From Larix kaempferi (Eukaryota; Streptophyta; Pinopsida; Pinales; Pinaceae): DNA of 64,000 nt. This document shows positions 35,570-46,044 of this stretch, one piece after another. Position numbers and translations under genes: made by a program. The stretch spans positions 13,312,501 to 13,376,500 of the forward strand of contig BSBM01000994.1 in NCBI GenBank assembly GCA_027924585.1, given 5' to 3'. The number at the start of each line of letters is the position of its first letter. Position 1 is the first letter of the stretch. Under the pieces are notes generated by a model. It did no database searches and was not told the origin of the DNA. It saw nothing but the letters and a program-made list of their open reading frames with translations.

Positions 35570-36055
35570 CTACATCCAAAGTTCAGCAAAATCCCATAAG
35601 ATGGGGCCAAGTGTGCGTAACCATTGAACGCCCAAAACCACATGGCATCCTCTTGGGGACAAGGAAAACATGTCAGAGCGCAGGTTATAATCTTCCAGAG
35701 AGATACGCACATTGCGACACCTCCCCTTGCAATGGAAGGTGCCCCCATTGGCAACCATGACTTCAAAATTGGAGCAAGGATGGACAAAAAAATCAGCATA
35801 TTTGGCGATCCGAGGGTCAATGAAGTTATGAGTGCTACCAGAATCAATGAGTATTGTAAGAGGAAGCTTCTTGAAGTAACCCCTAGCCCGCATGGTTTGG
35901 GGGGTGGTGACGCCAGATAAAGCATGGAGAGATATCTCTAGCTCTTCATCCTGAGATGGGGGGTCAATAGGCGGCTCCTGAATGTCGACCTGATCATCCA
36001 TTGTATATGGAGCTTCTTCACCAATTTTAAAGGAAAGTGGAGAATCCATATCCAA
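35570..36055 (-). CDS. Retropepsin-like protease domain, 161-codon open frame
   Basis: This is the best-kept part of the minus-strand chromovirus. The active site is intact (LTILIDSGSTHNFIDP at residues about 66-82, catalytic Asp included). It is followed by the family pattern with VMVANGG, then GCHVVLGVQWLRTLGPILWDF. The enzyme would cut the gag-pol polyprotein. It is a domain inside a dead element, not a separate gene; the downstream frame is deleted after WDF. The start is the first ATG, not a true N-terminus. Confidence 0.8.
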   Translation of the reverse strand: MDMDSPLSFKIGEEAPYTMDDQVDIQEPPIDPPSQDEELEISLHALSGVTTPQTMRARGYFKKLPLTILIDSGSTHNFIDPRIAKYADFFVHPCSNFEVMVANGGTFHCKGRCRNVRISLEDYNLRSDMFSLSPRGCHVVLGVQWLRTLGPILWDFAELWM

Positions 36056-36199
36056 GAGATAGAGTTTTTGTTGAACATATTTATGTCTCCGACTGAATTT
36101 CTCATCACAATTATATCAAAGCCCTCTTTCTCTGCATGCCTGCATCTCTGTTTCAGACAAATGCTTGATAGGAGTTGGTCAAGGAGCTGGTGGGATGGG

Positions 36200-36477
36200 A
36201 GGTCATTGAGATCCCATATTTTGGAAGGGAACAAAAGAGGGCTTGGAGCATTGTTGGGCTGCAAGATTGTCTTCTATGAACTTAGCCAACCCTAGGACTT
36301 CCATCATTGTGTTGGGATAAAACATTTTAACCTCTGACCGGATTTCATCCCTAAGACCACTAATAAAACAACTCCTGTAGAATTCATCAGACAATCCTTC
36401 TCTGTGATTGGCTAGTTTCTCAAATTCTATCTGATACTCTCTCTCAGTGCCACTTTGACGAAGTTTAGTGAGTGCTC
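36200..36477 (-). pseudogene. gag, C-terminal half (after the copia insertion)
   Basis: The frame gives ALTKLRQSGTEREYQIEFEKLAN, SDEFYRSCFISGLRDEI and MMEVLGLAKFIEDN, the classical gypsy gag helices. It continues directly from the part at 43450 (DDFTG then ALTK), which proves that the copia split it. After 36203 a zinc-knuckle region follows but is decayed. Confidence 0.85.
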
Positions 36478-37081
36478 TGTTGAGATATTGTAACTTCAAA
36501 GAATATTATATTTGTACTTTATTATTCCGGAGATGTTTCATTCCTCCATGAAGATCTTATTGTATATCCGGAGATGTTTATTCCTCCGTCGGAATGTGGT
36601 AACTCGGGTTATTAGAATTCCCTAGTGAGGGTCAGCCCTGTATGTGTTATGTGGGTCAAAGGGTTATTAGACCACCCTAGAGGGGTCGGCCCAGTCAGTT
36701 GTAGTGGGGTATTTAACCCATTGGTTAAATACGAGCCTATGTGTACCTGTGTAAAATACATGTTAGTGTAGTGTATAAATAGAGGAGGTGTGTTCCTCAT
36801 TTGACACACTCACTCACTTGAGGATAGCGCACTTGTGGAGGAGAGGTCTGCTATTGTGGAGGAGGAGATCATGTCTCAGGGTTTCATCTTTGTATATTGT
36901 TGGTCATCTATATTGAGGAAGCTTTGCTGGTTTTTCTACCCCATGAGGGTTTCCCAGGATAAATCTCTGTCTCTTGTGTTTATGCTGTGCTTGTTGTTTC
37001 TTCAGTGATCCTGTATATGCTATTATTGTGAAATGGAATGTAATGCTGCTATTTTCTGTCTTAGAATATTAAATCTTAACA
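36478..37081 (+). repeat. 5' LTR of the nested copia element
   Basis: It starts TGTTGAGATATT and ends AAATCTTAACA. It carries a 41-bp direct repeat of CCGGAGATGTTT (36527 and 36568) and a TATA-type box, TATAAATAG, at 36774-36782. Confidence 0.95.
36774..36782 (+). promoter_or_regulatory. TATA box of the copia LTR
   Basis: TATAAATAG lies within the LTR, about 300 bp before its end. The same box is at 43138-43146 in the 3' LTR. Upstream, the repeated CCGGAGATGTTT motif with TTCCTCC is a candidate enhancer repeat. This is the usual layout of a retrotransposon promoter, inferred from sequence only. Confidence 0.6.
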
Positions 37082-37448
37082 TGGTATCAGAGCTAACCTG
37101 AAGGAAGACAAGGTATGGCACTTACAACACTTGCTTTACTTACGACATTTTGAAGGTTAGGGTTTTACATAGCAAAAACCAGTCATCGTGGAACTTTCGT
37201 TATAAATCCATTTCTGAGAAGTTTCAGGGTCTGAAAAGTTTACAGGTCGAAGATAACGTCCCCAGGTACCTTGTGTCCAAAGGGCACCCTCAGATTCGTT
37301 GTACTTTGTGAGTTATGATCAGTACAAGTTAGGGTTTCTGCCTCTTACAGATCTCAGTCAAAATCAGGTGACCATGGAAAAAAGGTCATAACTTGGGCTA
37401 GGAAGCTCCAAATACAATTTCGTAAAACGTGACAGGTAGTACACAGAC

Positions 37449-37830
37449 TGTACTATCTCAGGAAACGTTTTCAGAGGCCGAAGGTGAACCAATGAAACGT
37501 GGCACGCCGTACAAGTGTGCTCTCCTGTTTTATCCCATAAACAGGTCACGTTGCGACACTTGGCATAACTCTCTCTTTGAGAGTCCAATTGAGGTCAGAC
37601 CTATCAGGATGGAAATATAACAGGTCTAGATATCTCAGGAAAAGTTTTTAGAGTCCGAAGTTCAAACAGTGACACGTGGCACACCGTACAAGTTCGCTCT
37701 CCTGTTTTATCCCATAAACAGGCCACGTTGCGACACTTGGCATAACTCTCTCTCAGAAAAACCAATTGAGGTCAAACCTATCAGGATGGAAAGATGACAG
37801 GTCATGCTACTGTAGAAAATGTTTTCAGAC
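37449..37830 (+). repeat. 177-bp tandem repeat in the copia leader
   Basis: Units begin TATCTCAGGAAA at 37454 and 37631 and share CACGTGGCAC or GAAACGTGGCACG, CTCTCCTGTTTTATCCC and CGTTGCGACACTTGG. A third partial unit starts near 37808 (GTAGAAAATGTTTTCAGA). Confidence 0.85.
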
Positions 37831-37924
37831 CCTGTGGAGCAAAAATTTCAGAGTTATAGCAGAAACAACCAGGTACATTTTTCTGTCAAAACAGAATTAT
37901 TTTTGGAGCACCTTTATTCATGGC

Positions 37925-38260
37925 TTCCGGAATTTAGGGTTTCGGAGAAAGTTAGAATTCTTGGAATCGGAATCCATGGCTGAATGCTACTCAAGAAAAT
38001 TGAAATTTAGAGACCAAGATCGAATTTTTTGGTTGGGTAGAAGACCGGTCTTGATTAAACCCTAGCTCGGGATCTTGATCGGAAAGATGGAAAATTAGGG
38101 CTTCAGCAAAAGTTGGAATTTTTGAAGTCTGTAACTATGGCTGGAAGCTCCTCAGAAAAATAAGAATTTAGAGCCTTGGATCAAACCTTTTCATTGAGCA
38201 GAAGGGTGGGCTTCATCAAACCCTAGTTCGGGATCCTGTCCAGAAGATCCAGAAGTTTCA
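37925..38260 (+). repeat. 161-bp tandem repeat in the copia leader
   Basis: Two diverged units, aligned on ATGGCTG at 37976 and 38137, share TAGGG.TTC, GAATTTAGAG or AATTTAGAG, and AAACCCTAG.TCGGGATC. This is a different sequence from the 177-bp repeat just upstream. Confidence 0.75.
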
Positions 38261-39779
38261 AAGGCAATTTTGAGGAGTCAAATTTTGGAAATTCCAAAAT
38301 TGAAGTATGCTAGTTTGATCAGCTCAACAAGACATATCCTTTCATCCATTCAGAAGTGTGAAAGTCAAAGATTGAATTTTTAGGGTTTCTCTAGCAAACC
38401 CTAATCAAGCTCCAAATCAAGTTTCAGGGGGAGTTGAGGCTAAGGCCTTACATAAGAAGACTACAAGAAGTCTCGACAGGTATGACTTAAGGAGGCTCAG
38501 GTATGTCTTGAAATCTAATTCTTGATTAAGTTCATGATGTGTTTGTCTTCATATTATTTATTAGTACAATCTTGATTAATGTTAGAATTGTCTTATCACC
38601 CTAGTAACAATATTGATGCATGTGAATGATCAAAGACTTTCATTGATTAGGGCTATATGATTGTACTAATGCATTATGATGTTGTGTGAGGTTGATGTTG
38701 TCTGCTAACAAGATACAGGTACATCACAAAAGACAAATCAGGTTCCATGACCATGAAAACATGAAGACAAAGACTCATCCATAATTTTTGTTCTACTTAC
38801 GAGGTATGTATGACTTTCTTACATTATGCTTAACCTGTGAGACATGCAGGTTCTAGCTCAGGATCTCTAAATCGTTGAAGAGATTGTTTAGGTACGTTGT
38901 ACATAACTAAGTAGGTATACTAATCCAGGTATGTTTCCCATGAATCTTACCTTGTGTTAGGATCTCTTATATAAGTATACTTGGTATGATTGGTTATGCT
39001 TATTCATAAAGTTAGTAATCAAGGGATTATGCATATTATGTCTTTTATCTTGATTGATGATATGCATGAGTAAAAGAAGACTTCCCTGAAATCTTGAATA
39101 CTAATGTTTATTAACTATAATCATGACTATACATTTTCAAGATTATTTAGAACTATAATGTTTTGATAACATTTAGAACATACTAATGGGTGTATGTTTG
39201 TGTATGAGATCATGAGGATGACACTTGAACATGCACAGTGGTACAAAATGAATAGAAGTTCAAAAGACATACAGAAGATCAAGCGGGAGGCAACCACACA
39301 AACATAAAAGATAAGTATTTGAGTTGTTATTTGAAATAGTAAATGATATTGCCTGTAATAGGTAGTATGCATATTTGTATTCCTATAATATATCATGTTG
39401 AGTGTAAATATTCATAGAACATTGAACAGTATACTACTAATATGCATATGATTGGTAAGTTGGACAAACATTCCATTGTTGCTTGTCTAGAATGAAACCT
39501 CTTTGCTGACATGCTGAGAGTTGTGCACACTCTCGATAGTATGTTCTGGTAGAGATGGAAGGCATCTAGATAGCCACTGTATGCATACAGGATATGGGAA
39601 AGTGTTGTGCCAAAGTATTGGTCAAAATAGTTGCATAACTATGTAAATGATATCTGTATGCATAATAGGTTATCATGTCCATATGATTTGATGATTATGA
39701 AGTATTACTAATCATGTACTTAATTTTGATTTGTAGGAAAGATCATGATGAATGATGAACACTAAACAAGCAATGGATT

Positions 39780-41000
39780 TTCAACAAAAGATTTACAAAT
39801 CAAACACACTATAGAAGGCTTATGGCTAGAATATTCTCTTAGAAAGAAGAAGAGAATCATGATGAGATGTTTGCTCCAAGTGGCTAGACCATTCTCTTAA
39901 TGGTGTAATTAAAGAAGAAGTGTGAATCAGGTTCTGTATAGGTTACCAGGATCGATAATCAATTGATGAGCTTAATGATCACCATGAGTGATGTGGATCT
40001 CAACCTTTGCTACAAGGTTGAATATGGTTTGTATACATAGATGACATGGATACAAGAAGGAACTCACCTCAGAGTTTGAATGTTGTTGAGGGTCAGATCA
40101 GTAGACCCATCTAACGAGAGATGGCACAGATAGATGGTTGCATAAATAAAAATGAAAGATCTTAGTTTGATGCATTACTTCCTAGTTTTTGGAAGTATGG
40201 AAAGGCTCAAAAGGAATCTTTCTCAACCAGGGAAAGTATGATGAGAAATATGACTTGAGGTGTTGGAATAGCCACTCTTATGGATTCCAACTTGAAGCTG
40301 TTAGGGGATAACTCATCAGAGTTAGTGGATATAACTCTGTACAGTCAAATTATTGGGTCATTGATGTATCTAACATATACTAGGTTAGATATGTGCTTTG
40401 TTGTGAACACCTGGAGTCAGTATCTAGTGGAAACTAGATGTGTTTACCTTATAGTTGCAAAGCATGTGATGAGGCACATAAAGGACACGATAGAATTTGA
40501 TCTATGCTATCTTGAAGATCATGACTTCAGATGGTTATTCAGATTCTGATTGGGCAGGAAGTGTATCAGACAGGAAGAACACATCGAGAGGATGTTATTG
40601 TCTGGGATTAGCCATGATCTCATGGTTTAGCTGGAAGCAGTCTAGTGTGGTTCTCAGCACAAGCGGAATATATGGCTGCTTGCTCTACTTGTTGTGAAGA
40701 AGTTTGGCTTCAGGATTGTTTGACTTAGAGATAGAACCAACTGTGATCCTATGTGATAAATAGAGTTGTATCAGGATGACATAGATTCTAGTGTTCCATG
40801 ATAAGTCAAAGAACATAGGGAACTAACAAGATATGACACAGAAAGGAACTATAAAGTTTGAATTTGTAACAGGTTACCGTTGTACTAACCAAACCTCTAC
40901 CTCAAGTGAAGAAGTTACCAAACTTCTGTCTTGGGTGAAATTTGAATACTTCCAAGACAAGCTTGGTGTAGTTCAAAAGGACCCTCCTCGAAAGGGGGAG
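39780..41000 (+). pseudogene. Copia reverse transcriptase end and RNase H
   Basis: Decayed reverse transcriptase pieces (DEMFAP at about 39860; the RIDNQLMSL block at about 39950; MKDLSLMHYFL at about 40152) lead into a clearer frame at 40280-40549: YSQIIGSLMYLTYTRLDMCF and AKHVMRHIKDTIEF. After a frameshift, SDSDWAGSVSDRK (about 40538) is the RNase H start with its first Asp. A short deletion at about 40660 breaks the STAEAEY region, although EYMAAC is still readable in the new frame. The end (FEYFQDKLGVVQKDPP-like, about 40940-40990) and a purine tract at 40987-41000 match the normal end of conifer-type copia pol. Confidence 0.75.
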
Positions 41001-41246
41001 TAGTATAGTCATTGATGATGAGATTGTCTCATCGAACAACAAGGTCGATGATGAGGTAAACTGTTCTCTACACCTAGATACTTAGAAATATTTAGATTTA
41101 GGACTCTTATACTTAGAATACTTAGTTTTACTTATACATGCTTTTGATGATAGATGTATTGATGAGAATACATGCTTTTGATGATGAGATGTATTGACGA
41201 GAAAGAAGAGGGATTGTATCATCCTTGAACACATGTTCTAAAGAGA

Positions 41247-41430
41247 GCCGTAGACGTGAGGTCTCCGAGAATGAAGTCCTTAGTGGACAGTTGAGGGGAT
41301 TGGATCATCCCTGGACTTTCAGTCCTAAAGAGAGCCGTAGACGTGAGGTCTCCGAGAATGAAGTCCTTAGTGGACAGTTGAGGGGATTGGATCATCCCTG
41401 GACTTTCAGTCCTAAAGAGAGCCGTAGACG
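41247..41430 (+). repeat. 87-bp minisatellite (copia 3' region, array 1)
   Basis: Units start GCCGTAGACGTG at 41247, 41334 and 41421; the third merges into array 2. They are nearly identical, with GTCTCCGAGAATGAAGTCC and a GATCATCCCTGGACTTTC end. The period is a multiple of three. Confidence 0.95.
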
Positions 41431-41985
41431 TGTGGTCTCCGAGAAGTGGGGATTGTATCATCCCCGGACTTCGGTCCCTGAATTGATCCGTAGACGTGTG
41501 GTCTCCGAGAAGTGGGGATTGTATCATCCCCGGACTTCGGTCCCTGAATTGATCTGTAGACGTGTGGTCTCCGAGAAGTGGGGATTGTATCATCCCCGGA
41601 CTTCGGTCCCTGAATTGATCCGTAGACGTGTGGTCTCCGAGAAGTGGGGATTGTATCATCCCCAGACTTCGGTCCCTGAATTGATCCGTAGACATGTGGT
41701 CTCCGAGAAGTGGGGATTGTATAATCCCCGGACTTCGGTCCCTGAATTGATCCGTAGACGTGTGGTCTCCGAGAAGTGGGGATCATATCATCCCCGGACT
41801 TCGGTCCCTGAATTGATCCGTAGACGTGTGGTCTCCGAGAAGTGGGGATTGTATCATCCCCGGACTTCTGTCCCTGAATTGATCCGTAGACGTGTGGTCT
41901 CCGAGAAGTGGGGATTGTATCATCCCCGGACTTTGGTCCCTGAATTGATCCGTAGACGAATGGTCTCCGAGAAAGTGATTTTTTA
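41422..41985 (+). repeat. 66-bp minisatellite (copia 3' region, array 2)
   Basis: Eight full units start CCGTAGACG or CTGTAGACG at 41422, 41488, 41554, 41620, 41686, 41752, 41818 and 41884, with a partial ninth at 41950. Each contains GTCTCCGAGAAGTGGGGAT, a CATCCCCGGACTTCGG block and CCTGAATTGAT. The 66-bp unit is an internally deleted relative of the 87-bp unit. Because 66 and 87 are multiples of three, long frames stay open on both strands (for example 41225-42103 plus, 41412-41786 minus). I do not treat these as genes. Confidence 0.95.
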
Positions 41986-42330
41986 TGATGATGTGGTTAC
42001 TTGTATCGGTATGGATACTTGTATTGGTGATGTGGTTACTTGTATTGGTAGGATACTTGTATTGATGATGTGTTTACTTGTATCGGTAGGATACTTGTAT
42101 TGATGATGTGGTTACTTGTATCGGTAGGATACTTGTATTGATGATGTGGTTACTTGTATCGGTAGGATACTTGTATTGATGATGTGGTTACTTGTATCGG
42201 TAGGATACATGTATTGATGACATGATTACTTGTATCAGTATGAATACTGGTATTGATGATATGTATACTTGTATTGGCATGAATACTTGTACTAATGATG
42301 TGGATACTTGTATTGTTATGGATACATGTA
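41985..42330 (+). repeat. 38/39-bp minisatellite (copia 3' region, array 3)
   Basis: Units align on GTGGTTACTTGTAT at 41993, 42032, 42070, 42108, 42146 and 42184, then decay to about 42320. The core is GATGTGGTTACTTGTATCGG followed by TAGGATACTTGTATTGAT. Confidence 0.9.
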
Positions 42331-42620
42331 TTGATGACGATGCTGACGATCGTGTTGACGATGCTAATGATCGTGTGATGACGATGATGATGATCGTGTG
42401 ATGACGATGCTGATGATCGTGTGATGACGATGTTGATGATCGTGTGATGACGATGCTGATGATCGTGTGATGACGATGCTGATGATCGTGTGATGACGAT
42501 GCTGATGATCGTGTGATCATGATGCTGATGATCGTGTGATGACAATGCTGATGATCGTGTGATGACAATGCTGATGATCGTGAGATGACGATGTTGATGA
42601 TCGTGTGATGACGATAATCG
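42330..42620 (+). repeat. 23-bp minisatellite (copia 3' region, array 4)
   Basis: About twelve units of GATGACGATGCTGATGATCG plus TGT. GATCG recurs at 42369, 42392, 42415 and 42438, then onward at the same step. The period is not a multiple of three, so His/Ser/Ile-rich frames open in several phases on the minus strand; these are artefacts of the repeat. Confidence 0.95.
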
Positions 42621-42845
42621 TGAGGATCTAGATGATGATATTGTTGTAGCTGTTCAAGTGCTACAGAAGATAAATACTCAATACTGAAGATGTCGATGTT
42701 CCAGTATTGAAGATGTTCCAGTAACTGCTTGAGTTACTGATGATGTTGAGAAAGCTTCCAATGATTTATAGATGTATCATGTATGATGTTGATGACTCCT
42801 TGCTCGTGCAGATGTTGTTATAATATCCTTCTCGTTAAGGGGGAG

Positions 42846-43449
42846 TGTTGAGATATTGTAACTTCAAAGAATATTATATTTGTACTTTATTATTCCGGAG
42901 ATGTTTCATTCCTCCGTGAAGATCTTATTGTATATCCGGAGATGTTTATTCCTCCGTCGGAATGTGGTAACTCGGGTTATTAGACTTCCCTAGTGAGGGT
43001 CGGCCCTGTATGTGTTATGTGGGTCAAAGGGTTATTAGACCACCCTAGAGGGGTCGGCCCAGTCAGTTGTAGTGGGGTATTTAACCCATTGGTTAAATAC
43101 GAGCCTACGTGTACCTGTGTAAAATACATGTTAGTGTAGTGTATAAATAGAGGAGGTGTGTTCCTCATTTGACACACTCACTCACTTGAGGATAGCGCAC
43201 TTGTGGAGGAGAGGTTTGCTATTGTGGAGGAGGAGATCATGTCTTAGGGTTTCATATTTGTATATTGTTGGTCATCTATATTGAGGAAGCTTTGCTGGTT
43301 TTTCTACCCCATGAGGGTTTCCCAGGATAAATCTCTGTCTCTTGTGTTTATGCTGTGCTTGTTGTTTCTTTAGTGATCATGTATATGCTATTATTGTGAA
43401 ATGGAATGTAATGCTACTATTTTCTGTCTTAGAATATTAAATCTTAACA
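42846..43449 (+). repeat. 3' LTR of the nested copia element
   Basis: It begins TGTTGAGATATT after the purine tract CTCGTTAAGGGGGAG (42831-42845) and ends AATCTTAACA. TATAAATAG is at 43138-43146. Confidence 0.95.
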
Positions 43450-43900
43450 TGCTCCGGTGAAGTCATCAAAAGCACGAGGACCAAATCGTAGCAAAATGAG
43501 TTGGCAAAAATCTATCCATTTTGGCTCATCAAAGGGATTCCTGTTCCAAATGAAAGGATGCAAGTGGAACATTTTGGACATCAAAAGTATTATGCAGACT
43601 GAAATACTAATCTACGCGATAGATCCATCCAGTCGGATCAATACCGTTGAAGCGAGGAAATTCAATCTTTGGACCACGAAAATTGCTGGAAGAAGACAAC
43701 CCATTGGCTGCAGAAGATTCTTGCTATCAGTTATAGTCCATGGCTGAATGCTGAAGATGGAGGATGGGAAATTTTTCATCCAAATCTAGGAGTTTGGTTT
43801 GGATGGCTGCAAGTGCTTCCTTCATGGTTTTTGCTCCTGCGCGGGTCACAACCATAACAATGAGTTTTTTTTTTTTTGGGGGGGGGGGAATGGATAGAAA
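43450..43900 (-). pseudogene. gag, N-terminal half (before the copia insertion)
   Basis: On the minus strand the frame starts about 43857 with MVVTRAGAKTMKEAL and continues to a stop near 43728. It then follows GPKIEFPRFNGIDPTGWIYRVD, a segment with NTFDVQNVPLASFHLE, and RAFDDFTG up to the copia junction at 43450. This is the N-terminal half of gypsy gag. A poly-T/poly-G run at 43865-43888 lies in the leader just upstream. Confidence 0.8.
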
Positions 43901-44927
43901 AACAACACAAACAAAAGCTACTTTAGTAAAGGAAAATTTGGATTTGTGAAAAAATCGGAGGGGTAATTGGGGTTTGAGTAGGTTTTGGACACCTTTTGAT
44001 GGACAGGGAAGCAAAAAATGGGGATTTCAGAAGTGGGGTGCAAGAATGAGAAACTTTGGTAGAGAGGGACAAAGAAGCCGAATTAGGAAAGGAACTCGAT
44101 GGTAAAATTTGAAGGAGATTGGGTGAAATCTAAAAAAGTTATGGCAAACCCTAAAAATAAACAAATGTGAGATTTCAGGCTTTGGGAAGTGGAATTTGTG
44201 ATATGGTCCGGAGGAATGAAATATGCAGAATTGGATTACTGGGGTGTCAGCGAAGTTTCAAGGGAAACAGAGTGAAAAAAAGGGAGATATGGCCAAAAAA
44301 CAGAATTTTATACTCTTTTTTTTTACGACGCGGAAGGGATCTGAAATAGATAGATATGCAACGGCGCGGAAGTGATCGGAAACAGAGAGATCTAAAGCGA
44401 CACCGAATGGAGTGAAAACGACTGGATCTGAAATAGATCTGAAACAACTAGATCTGGAATGGCTTTCAGAATGGATCTGAAAACGGCGCAGCAGTGATCA
44501 ACAATAGTTCAGCTGAAAATAGATATGGACCCTAGGTATGTGCGGCTTCCTAAAAATTTAGGGGTTTCACTCGGCCACCAATGTTGTCTGACGACTTGCA
44601 TATTGGGCCAGTACCCCCCAATCCATGGCTTAGGTAAAATCGATAACTGCTTTGCCACAAACGACAACTCTTGGTTTACCTCACGGATGAGAATTAGTCA
44701 ATCAGGTAGGGGTCGTTTCCCTTTTCACTGGCAGGTCCTCTCAATGGGCCAGCTACTTCAGGGTTCCCGTGGTACTCCTCACAATCAGTTTTAGGGCATA
44801 TGCCCAAGTACTTCCCACAATTAATCGGATAGAGATTATTCCCAGATCCAAAGCTGCAACAAATGCGAAAAAAAAACATTGGCAGAGATTTCACCCAACA
44901 AGCCCAAGAAAGTGCTCTGATACCAGA
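43900..44927 (-). other. 5' leader of the minus-strand chromovirus
   Basis: This is untranslated leader between the primer site and gag. The perfect initiator-Met primer site is at 44914-44925 (plus-strand GCTCTGATACCA). GATCTGAAA-type short repeats occur at 44330-44470. The frames here are chance frames. Confidence 0.6.
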
Positions 44928-45332
44928 TGTGGAGAACCTGTAATAATTAATTAATGAAAACACACGATATAGCAGAAATAACAGAACTCAGAATCACTTT
45001 TATATTGATTGCAGACCACTTTGAGGGGGCAACCTCCTTTGAGGAAGCTGAACACAAATAACTTCACGGTGGCTTCATTGGTCTCAACATAAACTTATAT
45101 ACTAATTCTAGGCGTTAATACCATGGGTCAAAACCATGTGTCAATACAAACCATGGGCCAATACAAAATATGGATCAACAATTACTATGGGACAACTTAC
45201 AAAGCATATGCATCCAATAACAATAATATAAACTATGGATCAACAAATACTATGGGACGACTTACAAAGCATACGCGCCCAACAACAATACACTAACAAA
45301 CTAAATAGAAGGATTGACATGGGTTCCTAACA
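44928..45332 (-). repeat. 5' LTR of the minus-strand chromovirus
   Basis: The 405-bp LTR (TGTGGAGAAC...TTCCTAACA on the plus strand) is followed by the target duplication AGGGG at 45333-45337 and then by LINE sequence. Confidence 0.9.
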
Positions 45333-45337
45333 AGGGG

Positions 45338-45970
45338 TTAGTGAGTTCGGACGACAATTCTTGCCCCAAAATTCTCCCATTCCTAGGGCTAGGTTGAGGT
45401 TGTCGGTGAGAATGAGCTTGTGTGAGTTCAAAACTATAGAAAGACTTAGATTTTCCCAAAAAGATTTGCGGTCATGGAAAGGACCATAGACATTGAGAAA
45501 GGTGAACTACTAGTTTAGCTTTGGAATTTCAAATTCCGTTTTGAGGGCCAAGGTGAGAACAACAGAGGATACAAGCTTTAGTTCTGGGATCCATGTTTTT
45601 ATGAGGCCACCAGAGTGACCGTCTGCATCCGTAGTTTCCACATTCTATTGCTTAAAAAGGTTTTTTATCACCTCTGCTGCTCTTAGACCATCCATGATTG
45701 TTTCTTGAAGTAAAAGAATTTTACGTTTTTGTAATTCGACTAACCTTTTGAGGGTGAGTTGTCTAGGCATACCCCCTAGACCCCTTATGTTGTAGGAGAG
45801 TGCTAACATTAAGCACCCTTCGAGAGGGATTTATCCACTCTAAGTATCCTACCGATTGTTCTTTGTTTACCATTTTTTATTTCATTGGCAGCCTGTAACT
45901 GTGCTTTGGTTAGAAGGGATTTTCATCCTACCTTGGATTTTATGGGGGGATCTAAAGCAATACATCTTGT
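45338..45970 (-). pseudogene. LINE: ORF1 end and start of ORF2 endonuclease
   Basis: On the minus strand an ATG at 45809-45807 opens ORF2 with ALSYNIRGLGGMPRQ, the Asn of the apurinic-type endonuclease, then LLLQETI with its Glu. A stop-broken run follows to FLNVYGPFHDRK (about 45490) and LNLALGMGEFWG (about 45400). Just upstream, 45960-45815 reads like an ORF1 C-terminus (NEIKNGKQRTIGRI) ending a few bases before ORF2. The endonuclease nicks target DNA for target-primed reverse transcription. The reading passes into 33959 across the inserted chromovirus. Confidence 0.8.
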
Positions 45971-45982
45971 GGAAAAAATGGG

Positions 45983-45983
45983 G

Positions 45984-46026
<43 letters not shown>

Positions 46027-46044
46027 GGAGAGAGAGAGAGAGAG
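45983..46044. repeat. Compound microsatellite (TA)n(CA)n(GA)n
   Basis: A TA run at about 45983-46005 is followed by ACAC and a GA run with one GG interruption, up to 46044. Confidence 0.95.

Larger units (their letters stand above)
36478..43449 (+). mobile_element. Ty1/copia element nested in gag, with minisatellite-loaded 3' region
   Basis: The element is 6972 bp long with LTRs of identical length (604 bp: 36478-37081 and 42846-43449) that differ at only about ten positions. The target duplication TGCTC is perfect at 36473-36477 and 43450-43454. The primer site TGGTATCAGAGC at 37082-37093 is perfect and a polypurine tract ends at 42845. Inside, gag, protease and integrase are not recognisable; a tandem-repeat leader fills 37100-38500. 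Only a decayed reverse transcriptase end and RNase H remain at 39780-41000. Four minisatellites follow. It is the youngest insertion in the nest and non-autonomous. Confidence 0.9.
33960..45332 (-). mobile_element. Minus-strand chromovirus inserted in the LINE
   Basis: Its LTRs are 33960-34363 (3' LTR of the element) and 44928-45332 (5' LTR). The target duplication AGGGG is at 33955-33959 and 45333-45337. The primer site, read on the minus strand as TGGTATCAGAGC, is perfect at 44925-44914. A polypurine tract sits on the minus strand at about 34364-34382. The LINE reading (FFLNLFEEKN) spans the insertion. Without the nested copia the element is only about 4.4 kb: reverse transcriptase and most of the integrase core are deleted, and gag is split by the copia. 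Confidence 0.9.

Noticed and set aside
35624-35920. A 98-codon plus-strand frame
   Set aside because: It lies antisense to the intact retropepsin domain on the minus strand.
41422-41985. Regular repeats that might suggest a CRISPR array
   Set aside because: Units are 66 bp head-to-tail without unique spacers, and they lie inside a plant retrotransposon.
41225-42103. A 292-codon repeat protein gene
   Set aside because: Repeat periods divisible by three keep frames open on both strands; it lies in the non-coding 3' region of a copia element.
42150-42568. His/Ser/Ile-rich frames on the minus strand
   Set aside because: They are translations of a 23-bp minisatellite in several phases.
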